Origin: Longimonas sp046498435
GTDB taxonomy: Bacteria > Bacteroidota > Rhodothermia > Rhodothermales > Salinibacteraceae
NCBI RefSeq assembly: GCF_046498435.1
Contig: NZ_JAWOAR010000307.1
Coordinates: 1 to 8,606 of the forward strand
Direction of reading: 5' to 3'
DNA length: 8,606 bases
The notes under the pieces were generated by a model. That model was not told where the DNA came from. It made no database searches and saw only the letters and a list, made by a program, of their open reading frames with translations. Of the stretch, positions 1 through 5,985 are shown piece by piece (positions within the stretch are counted from its first letter, which is position 1; each line of letters opens with the position of its first letter). The translations under genes and the position numbers were made by a program.

Positions 1-168
1 GCGCAGTTATCTTATAAACACAGGGAGATTCTCGACCTGGTTTTTTTTCACGGGCAGAGTTATTCCGATATTTCAAAGCTGCTTGCCATACCTGAGAATA
101 CCGTAAAAACAAGAGTGTATTATGCAAAAGCCGCCCTGAAAGAAGAAATCTGCAAAACAGGCGGGTAA
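1..168 (+). CDS. ECF-type RNA polymerase sigma factor, C-terminal fragment (region 4)
   Basis: Frame 1 is open from the first base to a TAA at 166-168, giving 55 residues with no start in the window, so the gene is cut by the window edge. The text reads as sigma-70 region 4: a helix with KHREILDLVFFHG, then SYSDISKLLAIPENTVKTRV, the helix-turn-helix that in this family contacts the promoter -35 element, ending in an AKAALKEEI helix. The spacing and the ENTVKTRVYYAKAAL pattern are typical of the ECF (group 4) class. A probable anti-sigma gene starts 37 to 49 bases downstream on the same strand, the usual pairing for this class. Codon use is clearly more A/T-rich than the metal-efflux genes further along, so this piece probably comes from a different replicon. 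The subgroup cannot be told from this fragment. Confidence 0.85.
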   Translation, partial: AQLSYKHREILDLVFFHGQSYSDISKLLAIPENTVKTRVYYAKAALKEEICKTGG

Positions 169-205
169 AATCGCACCGATTTACAAAAGCATGTAAAAAA
201 AAGAA

Positions 206-420
206 ATGGATAAGCATATGGAACAAAGGGAAACCGAGCCTGTAAAAGACAACTTTGAAAACAGGATTGAACAAAGTTATCAGAAGATGTCTGAAAATAT
301 CCCTCAGCCACCTCCTGATGCCTTTTCAAGAATAATGGAGACGATAGGCGAACAGCAGGAAAAACAGGTGGAGGAACCTCAACCTTCCATGCTGTCAAGG
401 GTTATGACGGCGGTCCGGAA
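206..420 (+). CDS. Probable anti-sigma factor, N-terminal part, truncated at a composition junction
   Basis: An ATG at 206 (or 218) opens a reading frame right behind the sigma-factor stop. The first 70 or so residues are polar and acidic (MDKHMEQRETEPVKDNF...), with two similar helical pieces, PPPDAFSRIMETI and PSMLSRVMTAV, each following a proline-rich stretch. That short-helix pattern and the position directly after an ECF sigma gene suggest the cytoplasmic N-terminus of a membrane-anchored anti-sigma factor. No zinc-binding HxxxCxxC motif is visible. At about 412-427 the sequence changes to GC-rich DNA. Downstream of that the frame stays open to 550 only by chance and becomes Arg/Ser-rich nonsense antisense to tolC. 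The expected membrane span and periplasmic domain are missing. Function is inferred from context. Confidence 0.5.
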
Positions 421-427
421 TATGTTG
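412..427. other. Left composition and gene junction (anti-sigma gene into tolC)
   Basis: Left of about 412 the DNA is A/T-rich and codes rightward for the sigma/anti-sigma pair. From about 427 on it is GC-rich and codes leftward for a TolC-like protein. TolC homology read on the minus strand runs to the RVRFN sequence (Asn codon at 424-426); the residues that follow (IFRTAVITLDSMEG, stop at 379-381) do not continue the usual family text. Two genes therefore break within about 15 bases. No inverted repeats, target duplication, integrase or insertion sequence is visible at the point. Confidence 0.75.
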
Positions 428-1158
428 AAGCGGACGCGGAGCGGGCTACGGGTTTCGCGAAGGGATTCGAGGCGGGTGCGCAGCTCATCTTGCTCCATCT
501 CGATGCGAAGCAGGTCGACCTGTCCACTGCGGTCTTGGGCGGTTTCATAGCGCGTTTCGACCGCGGGGACGAGCGATTCGAGCAGCTCCAGGTTGCGCTG
601 GGTGAGCTCCACTGCGCGCTGGGTGCGATAGTACGACACGTAGGTCGTCTGCACGTCGCGCATCAGATCGAGCGTGCGCTGCTCCAGGCGCTGCTGCATG
701 GCATGGGTGCGGGCATCGGCTCCGCTGCGGCGGGCGCTGCGCGTGCCAAACCACGGAACCATCTGCATCACCGAGCCCGACAGGCGTCCGGGCAAACTGC
801 CTTCCTGATCGGGCGGATTGGCGAAGAAGGACAGATTGATCTCGGGATCGGGCAATGCGCCGACTTGGGCGCCAACGTTGGACTGTGCTACGACGTCCTG
901 ATATTGAGCCTGCAGATCGGCGTTGTTGGCAACGGCTTCCTGAAAGTAGCTGTCGAGCGGGGTCAGTTCGTCGGCCTCGGGCTCGGTGAGCAGATCGTCG
1001 TAGGGGATGTCTTGGGCGGTGGCGAACGTGGGCATTCCGACCGTAAGACACAGCGCGATGATCGAGAGGAGGAGCGCACCCTTCGAGGTGGATTGTCTTT
1101 TGGCGTCTCGGCCTCGAAGATTCGCGCCGCCCGACGCTTCAAGGCCGGACGTCTTCAT
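424..1158 (-). CDS. TolC-family outer membrane efflux protein, C-terminus missing
   Basis: This is the outer membrane channel component of a tripartite metal efflux pump (OEP/TolC family, CusC/CzcC-like role). The ATG at 1158 gives a long basic n-region, a hydrophobic core (ALLLSIIALCLTVGMPTF, residues 28-45) and a signal-peptidase site ATA|QD after residue 48. The mature part starts with the typical LDSYFQEAVANNADLQAQ helix, then ALPDPEINLSFF, VPWFGTRSARRSGAD, and long coiled-coil helices (residues about 130-240). Only about 245 residues remain of a protein normally 420-450 long: the second half is lost at the left junction, with a chance extension to a stop at 379-381. It lies 97 bases downstream of cusA on the same strand. 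An upstream ATG at 1272 overlaps the cusA end, but would place the signal peptide more than 60 residues inside the protein, so 1158 is preferred. Confidence 0.85.
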
Positions 1159-1255
1159 GGTGAGAAGAGCGCGGTCGTCTGTGCGTAGTTGTGTGGTGGA
1201 AAGCATGAGCTGTAATGATAGCGTTGGAAGGCCTGCGGAAAATGCGCGCGGGGCG

Positions 1256-4200
1256 TTATGCGACGGTGTCATTCAGCGTCCACTCTTTCCAGAGCGCGTA
1301 AAGCACGGGCACGAGGAAGAGCGAGAGCACCTGCACGAGCATCCCGCCGAAGATGGGCACAGCCATGGGCACCATAATCGCGCCGCCTTTGCCAGGGGTA
1401 GTCAGGATGGGGAGCAGGGCCAGCAGTGTGGTGGCGGTCGTCATGAGGCAGGGGCGCACGCGGCGCATGCCGGCCTCGACGGCGGTGGCGCGGATGGCCG
1501 CGACCGACTGCGGGGCCTTGCGCTCGAAGAGCTGCTGCAGGTAGGTGGCCAGCACCACGCTGTTATCCACGGCAATGCCAAAGAGCGCCAGAAAGCCGAC
1601 CCACACGGCCACACTCAAGTTGATCGGATCGATCTGGAAGAGTGCCTGCACATCGGTGCCGAGCACACTGACGTTCAGGAACCAGTCCTGCCCGTAGAGC
1701 CAGAGCAGCACAAATCCGCCGCTCCAGGCCAGTGCAATGCCCGACAGAATGATGAACGCGGTGGTTGTAGAGCGAAACTGGAAGTAGATGAGCAGGAAGA
1801 TCAGCAGTAGCGTAATCGGAATGATAAGCGCCAGGCGGTTGGCAGCGCGCTGCTGATCTTCGAACTCGCCCGCCATGCGGTACGTCACGCCCGAGGGCAT
1901 GTCCAGGTCGCCACGGTCGGTGGCTGCTTCGATGGCCGCCCGCACATTGGCTGCCGCCTCCACTGCCGAGGTCCCCGCAGCGGCGTCGAACGTCACGTAA
2001 TTGACGAGGAAGGTGTCTTCGCTACGAATGGTCATCGGGCCCTCGACGTACTCCAGATCCACCAGTTGGCCCAGCGTAATTTGGCGGCCCGTGGGCGTGG
2101 GCACGAGGATGCGTTCGATCTGCTCGGGCGTGCTCCGATTCTCGCGGGCGTAGCGCACCCGCACCGGGTAGCGCTCGCGTCCCTCCACAGTCGTGGTAAG
2201 CGGCTGCCCCCCAATGGCAATGCGAATGACCTCCTGCACGTCGTCGATGGTGAGGCCGTGGCGGGCAATGGCGGGCCGGTCGATGTCCAGTTCCAGATAC
2301 GGCTTGCCCGCCACACGATCGGCATAGGCCGACCCGGAGCGCACCCCTTCGGTCTGGTCGACAATCGACTCGATCTGAATGGACACGTCGTCTATGGTGT
2401 CCAGATCGGGGCCAAACACCTGCACGCCAATGGGGGCGCGCATGCCGGTTTGCAGCATGGTGAGGCGCGTCTCGATGGGCTGCAAGCGTGGGGCCGAGGT
2501 CAGCCCCGGCAAGTCGGCCGCCTGTACGATTTCGTCCCAGATGTCATCTTTCGACTGGATATGATCGCGCCACTGCCGGTAGTAGCGTCCGTCGGCATCG
2601 GGGATGAGCGCGCCGGTGTTGTCGCGCACGAAGTCGCCCTCGTCATCGACCCGGAACCGGAGGCGCTGCCCGGACTCGTCGGTGCGGTACTCGCTTTTGT
2701 ACTGAATCACGGTTTCGAACATGGAGAGGGGCGCGGGGTCGAGGGCCGACTCAGCGCGTCCGGCCTTGCCCACGACCATATCAACTTCGGGGATGCTGTT
2801 TACGCGCATGTCCATGCCGCGCATCTGGTCGATGGTTTCTTCGCTACCGGCGTGCGGCATGGCGGTGGGCATCAGCAGGAACGAGCCCTCGTCGAGCGTG
2901 GGCATGAACTCGCGGTCGAGCGTTTGCGCGCTGAACACGGCGGCCACGAGCAAAAGCAGCGGGATGCTCAAGAAGAGCGCCTTGCGAGCGATGAAAAGGC
3001 GCATCATGCGCTCGTAGTAGCGCTGGAAGAGCAGAAACACGCCCAGCACACTGCCCACGGCTCCGATCACAAAGAGCAGATTCGCGATGCGCGGATTATC
3101 CGGCCCAAGCGGAAGCCATACATCCGCCAGGAGCCACCCGAGTCCGAGCACGATGATGCCAACTGCGATATACGGCTGCATGGCGCGCAAGCGCTGCGAA
3201 TCCACCCGGGATTGCCGGTCGGCAAAGCGCACCGCCAGGCCGAGCGCGCCCAGTCCCACAAGGATAAATCCAGCCCACGCCATCCAAAACCACAGCACGG
3301 CGCCGCCCACCACAAGCGCACCATTGCCTACGGTACGGACCCAGCGGCGGCCCACGGTGCGCGTGAAGAGCCAGTGCGCAAACGGCGGAATGAGCGCCAG
3401 CGTGATGACGAGCGCGGCCAGCAGCACAAACGTTTTCGTCCACGCCAGCGGACCGAACAGGCGGCCTTCTTCGGCCTGCAGCAAGAACACGGGTAGGAAG
3501 CTGACGATGGTGGTGGCGAGCGCGGTAATGACGGCGGGACTCACCTCGCTTGCCGCCTCAAAGATCACGTCGCGGCGCGATTTGTTGGGGTGGGCCTCGT
3601 CGAGATGCGTGAGCATGTTCTCGGTCATGATGATGCCCATATCCACGACCGTCCCGATGGAGATGGCAATGCCCGCCAGCGCCACAACGTTGGCATCCAC
3701 GCCTACGTAGCGCATCAGGATGAACGCCACGAGCACGGCTACGGGCAGAAGCGCCGACACGATAAACGAAGAGCGCAGATGCATCACCATGATCATGATC
3801 ACGATGATGGTGATCAGGATCTGCAGCGAGAGCGCTTCTTCGAGCGTGCCAAGTGTTTCGTAGATCAGCCCCGCACGGTCGTAGAACGGCACCACATCTA
3901 CCTGCGACTCGGTGCCGTCGTCCAGCGTTTTTGAGGGCAGGCCGGGTGCGATCTCCTCGATCTTGGATTTGACGTTCTCAATCACCTCCAGCGGATTCTC
4001 GCCGTAGCGCGCCACCGCCACGCCACCCACGGCTTCGGTGCCGCCCTTGTCGAGCATACCGCGCCGCTGCGCCGGACCCATCGACACCCGCGCCACATCA
4101 CGAATACGGAGCGGCGTGTTGCCATCGCGCACCGCCACCACGCTCTCCTCAATGTCGCTGAGCGACTCAATCTGCCCGCGCCCGCGCACCACATATTCGG

Positions 4201-4939
4201 CGCGGTTCATCTCCAGCGTACGCGCGCCCACATCGCGATTGCTCTTGCGTATAGCGGATGCAATGTCCGTCACCGACACATTGCTTTCGCGCATCGCCGC
4301 CGGGTCGATATCCACCTGATATTCCTGCACGTAGCCCCCAATGCTGGCGACCTCGGCCACGCCCTTCGCAGACGAAAGGGCGTACTTAACTTGGAAGTCC
4401 TGGATGCTGCGCAGCTCGTGCGGGTCCCACCCGCCGGTGGGATTGCCGTCGCCGTCGCGGCCTTCGAGCGTGTACCAGAAGATCTGCCCGAGCGCGGTGG
4501 CATCGGGACCAAGCTGGGGCTGGATGCCCTCAGGCAGCGTCCCATCGGGCAGAGCGTTCAGCTTTTCCAGGATGCGCGTGCGGCTCCAGTAGAACGCAAT
4601 GTCGTCCTCAAAGATGATGTTGATCATCGAGAAGCCGAACATGGAGCTGGAGCGCACCGCTTCTACGCCCGGTAGTGCGAGCAGCTCGGTCGTCAGCGGA
4701 TACGTGATCTGGTCGTCGATGTCCTGTGGCGAGCGGCCGGGCCACTCCGTAAACACAATCTGCTGGTTGGCGCCAATGTCGGGGATAGCATCCACCGGCA
4801 CCGGGTCACGCGGAAAGCCGCCGAGCTCCCAGTCGAACGGCGCCGTAGCCACGCCCCAGCCCACCAGGGCCAGCAGCAGGAGCACCGCAATGAGCTTGTT
4901 ATCCAGAAAAAACGCAATGACACGATCAACTACAGACAT
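1256..4939 (-). CDS. cusA: CusA-type heavy-metal RND efflux pump, probable Cu(I)/Ag(I)
   Basis: Inner membrane proton-driven pump of the RND superfamily, HME group; 1227 residues from the ATG at 4939 (an in-frame TTG at 4954 is possible). Diagnostic text includes IPDIGANQQIVFTEWPGRSPQDIDDQITYPL, DPAAMRESNVSVTDI and VDMGIIMTEN in TM4. The three methionines that form the Cu/Ag site in E. coli CusA (Met573, Met623, Met672) appear at 690 (FLLMPTAMP), 740 (PLSMFETVIQ) and 828 (RLTMLQTGM), in matching context and with the same 50-residue spacing between the first two. This favours monovalent Cu/Ag over Zn/Co/Cd. The protein is about 180 residues longer than E. coli CusA: extra hydrophobic segments at about 540-638 and a charged insert at about 747-787. 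It is flanked by a Cys/His-rich secreted protein gene upstream and tolC downstream; no adaptor gene is present in the window. Confidence 0.95.
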   Translation of the reverse strand: MSVVDRVIAFFLDNKLIAVLLLLALVGWGVATAPFDWELGGFPRDPVPVDAIPDIGANQQIVFTEWPGRSPQDIDDQITYPLTTELLALPGVEAVRSSSMFGFSMINIIFEDDIAFYWSRTRILEKLNALPDGTLPEGIQPQLGPDATALGQIFWYTLEGRDGDGNPTGGWDPHELRSIQDFQVKYALSSAKGVAEVASIGGYVQEYQVDIDPAAMRESNVSVTDIASAIRKSNRDVGARTLEMNRAEYVVRGRGQIESLSDIEESVVAVRDGNTPLRIRDVARVSMGPAQRRGMLDKGGTEAVGGVAVARYGENPLEVIENVKSKIEEIAPGLPSKTLDDGTESQVDVVPFYDRAGLIYETLGTLEEALSLQILITIIVIMIMVMHLRSSFIVSALLPVAVLVAFILMRYVGVDANVVALAGIAISIGTVVDMGIIMTENMLTHLDEAHPNKSRRDVIFEAASEVSPAVITALATTIVSFLPVFLLQAEEGRLFGPLAWTKTFVLLAALVITLALIPPFAHWLFTRTVGRRWVRTVGNGALVVGGAVLWFWMAWAGFILVGLGALGLAVRFADRQSRVDSQRLRAMQPYIAVGIIVLGLGWLLADVWLPLGPDNPRIANLLFVIGAVGSVLGVFLLFQRYYERMMRLFIARKALFLSIPLLLLVAAVFSAQTLDREFMPTLDEGSFLLMPTAMPHAGSEETIDQMRGMDMRVNSIPEVDMVVGKAGRAESALDPAPLSMFETVIQYKSEYRTDESGQRLRFRVDDEGDFVRDNTGALIPDADGRYYRQWRDHIQSKDDIWDEIVQAADLPGLTSAPRLQPIETRLTMLQTGMRAPIGVQVFGPDLDTIDDVSIQIESIVDQTEGVRSGSAYADRVAGKPYLELDIDRPAIARHGLTIDDVQEVIRIAIGGQPLTTTVEGRERYPVRVRYARENRSTPEQIERILVPTPTGRQITLGQLVDLEYVEGPMTIRSEDTFLVNYVTFDAAAGTSAVEAAANVRAAIEAATDRGDLDMPSGVTYRMAGEFEDQQRAANRLALIIPITLLLIFLLIYFQFRSTTTAFIILSGIALAWSGGFVLLWLYGQDWFLNVSVLGTDVQALFQIDPINLSVAVWVGFLALFGIAVDNSVVLATYLQQLFERKAPQSVAAIRATAVEAGMRRVRPCLMTTATTLLALLPILTTPGKGGAIMVPMAVPIFGGMLVQVLSLFLVPVLYALWKEWTLNDTVA

Positions 4940-4988
4940 ACAACCGTCGTTCAACGAGCTACGGAGGGCAGGGGAAGGCTCGGTTCAG

Positions 4989-5041
4989 GCGGATGCAGAC
5001 GGCATCCGCGCAGGTGGACACCACGCTTCAGCGACGAAGCG
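4989..5041 (-). promoter_or_regulatory. Two consecutive hairpins in the intercistronic leader of cusA
   Basis: The 122-base gap between the Cys/His-rich gene and cusA holds two perfect inverted repeats. Arms 5024-5029 and 5036-5041 (CGCTTC/GAAGCG) have a 6-base loop; arms 4989-4996 and 5002-5009 (GCGGATGC/GCATCCGC) form 8 pairs with a 5-base loop. Neither is followed by a U-tract on the minus strand, so they are not canonical intrinsic terminators. They could stabilise or process the mRNA, setting different levels of the upstream small protein and of CusA. Pairing is read directly; function is inferred. Confidence 0.4.
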
Positions 5042-5061
5042 AGGATGCCCACGACGACAGA

Positions 5062-5589
5062 TTAGCGGAGAAGTGCGGCGTGTTGCAGGAAGAGCGGGGT
5101 GGTCGCAGTGCGCGGCGGCCCACGTGAGGACAACGCACCTGTGGGGCGCTCTGGCGGTGCTTCGAGCGATATAACAGGGGGTAATGCCAGTACGTCATAG
5201 TAGAGCGTAGGCACAAGCACTACACGAGACGCAATGGCATCGGCGTTCTGCTGACCGAGGTGCAAGTTGCAGCACTGATCTGCATCGAGTGTTACGCCAT
5301 GGGTTGTGTTATGGCCCCGCTCGTCACAGTCAGGCTCCGAATCGCCACTGGCGGGTTTGGGGCATGGCATAGCCCCGTCGTGGTGGGCGTCTGCGTTATG
5401 TGCATGGCAGCACGGGGGCACATCTTCCGTGTGTGCGTGTGCACTATCCGCACTATCCGCATGCGAGGATGCATGCGCTGTGCCCATTTGTGCGCAGGCC
5501 CGTTGCACCATGGGCGCCAGGCTGCTCATCAACAGAGCAACCATGACGAATGCTACGCCAAACCGGTAGCGGTGGGGTGCTTTCGCCAC
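5062..5589 (-). CDS. Secreted Cys/His-rich protein, putative periplasmic metal-binding protein
   Basis: First gene of the efflux operon. The GTG at 5589 gives 175 residues with a clear signal peptide: basic n-region (AKAPHRYRFG), hydrophobic core 12-28 (VAFVMVALLMSSLAPMV) and a cleavage site ACA|Q after residue 33. The first ATG (5544) would remove the basic n-region, and the upstream GTG at 5676 adds a poorly matching tail, so 5589 is chosen. The mature part is rich in metal ligands: CCHAH (Cys60, Cys61, His62, His64), several further His, Cys76, Cys88, then CCNLH (Cys106, Cys107, His110). The C-terminus is Pro-rich (LPPVISLEAPPERP) and ends PLFLQHAALLR. Short secreted proteins with paired-Cys motifs and Pro-rich tails (DUF2946-like and the Bacteroidota HYC_CC_PP type) are known beside metal pumps; similarity to these is from memory. 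Placement directly before cusA supports a periplasmic metal chaperone or sensor role. No known catalytic domain was recognised. Confidence 0.65.
   Translation of the reverse strand: MAKAPHRYRFGVAFVMVALLMSSLAPMVQRACAQMGTAHASSHADSADSAHAHTEDVPPCCHAHNADAHHDGAMPCPKPASGDSEPDCDERGHNTTHGVTLDADQCCNLHLGQQNADAIASRVVLVPTLYYDVLALPPVISLEAPPERPTGALSSRGPPRTATTPLFLQHAALLR
5442..5459. repeat. 9-bp tandem duplication inside the Cys/His-rich gene
   Basis: CACTATCCG occurs twice in direct tandem (5442-5450 and 5451-5459). On the coding (minus) strand it makes the repeated Ser-Ala-Asp text in SHADSADSAHAH, just after the signal peptide. It is in-frame and suggests slippage in a flexible linker before the first metal-ligand cluster. 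Confidence 0.85.
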
Positions 5590-5697
5590 AGAACCACTTC
5601 GGGATACACAAGATATTGGATGTTGACTGTACCAAATGCGGGAATGCGGGTTTCGTCGCTCACCGATTGCAAACACCTGTATGATGATTCAGCGCAG
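5590..5697. other. Divergent intergenic region
   Basis: Lies between the start of the minus-strand efflux operon and the possible plus-strand basic ORF. Noticeably less GC-rich than the flanking genes. Apart from the weak promoter candidate at 5609-5636, no clear operator palindrome or metal-regulator (CueR or CopY type) site was recognised, and no regulator gene is nearby. Confidence 0.5.
5609..5636 (-). promoter_or_regulatory. Candidate promoter for the metal-efflux operon
   Basis: On the minus strand, TTTG (5633-5636) is followed after 17 bases by TATCTTG (5609-5615), resembling the Bacteroidota-type TTTG / TAnnTTTG promoter, although the spacing is shorter than the usual 19 or so. It would start a transcript close to the GTG at 5589, leaving a very short leader. 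The match is weak and could be chance. Confidence 0.25.
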
Positions 5698-5754
5698 ATG
5701 GTATTAGTATGTCGGTTGGTTCGGTTAGTCTCGCTTCCAACCTGGCAAAACGCG

Positions 5755-5946
5755 ATGGCTTTTTCTACTCGCTCGCCTCAATTACACAAGATTACAGACT
5801 CAACCAGACGTAGCCGATCTAAAAAGAATTCGAGAGGTGGAGCCAAGCCACGGCAGCCTAAGAAGCGTCCTACCGTAAATGCCACACCGCGGCCGCCAAC
5901 TTCTTCTACCACCAAGAAGAGCAAAGCCCAATCGTCATCGAAGTAG
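5755..5946 (+). CDS. Possible small basic, disordered protein (unrecognised)
   Basis: An ORF of 63 codons runs from the ATG at 5755 to TAG at 5944-5946; an in-frame ATG at 5698 would add 19 residues. The product is strongly basic and low in complexity (RRSRSKKNSRGG, KPRQPKKRPTV, TTKKSKAQSSSK), with almost no hydrophobic residues. It resembles the tail of histone-H1-like or other nucleic-acid-binding proteins in composition only; no domain is recognised. Third-position GC is lower than in the neighbouring genes, so it could be a recent acquisition or simply a non-coding stretch that happens to be open. It converges with the transporter gene that ends 40 bases further on. An intrinsic terminator after it is not evident. 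Confidence 0.3.
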   Translation: MAFSTRSPQLHKITDSTRRSRSKKNSRGGAKPRQPKKRPTVNATPRPPTSSTTKKSKAQSSSK

Positions 5947-5985
5947 ATAGCCTTGCGTTGCTGTACGTACAACCCGTTCCCCTAC

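Noticed and set aside
490..1188. 232-codon plus-strand frame opposite tolC
   Set aside because: Antisense to a clear TolC-family coding sequence; composition is that of a shadow frame.
1156..1272. Upstream ATG at 1272 as the tolC start, overlapping the end of cusA
   Set aside because: Translational coupling would be attractive, but the added 38 residues look non-coding and would push the signal peptide core more than 60 residues into the chain.
1007..1810. Long plus-strand open frame opposite tolC and cusA
   Set aside because: It is antisense to two well-supported genes, rich in His/Gly/Glu/Gln as expected from the reverse of GC-rich codons, with no recognisable domain.
2066..3496. 476-codon plus-strand open frame opposite cusA
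   Set aside because: A shadow of cusA: long only because GC-rich antisense frames lack stops; low-complexity His/Arg/Glu text without domain signal.
5709..5813. 34-residue plus-strand peptide ORF (MSVGSVSLASNLAK...)
   Set aside because: Too short, overlaps the basic ORF in another frame, and no start context supports it.
5260..5946. 228-codon plus-strand frame covering the Cys/His-rich gene
   Set aside because: The first two-thirds is antisense to a gene with a good signal peptide; only the distal 5698-5946 part is kept as a low-confidence candidate.
5778..5972. 64-codon minus-strand frame with hydrophobic text
   Set aside because: Mirror of the Lys/Ser-rich plus frame; no signal peptide or family resemblance, and it would abut the SLC13 stop without purpose.
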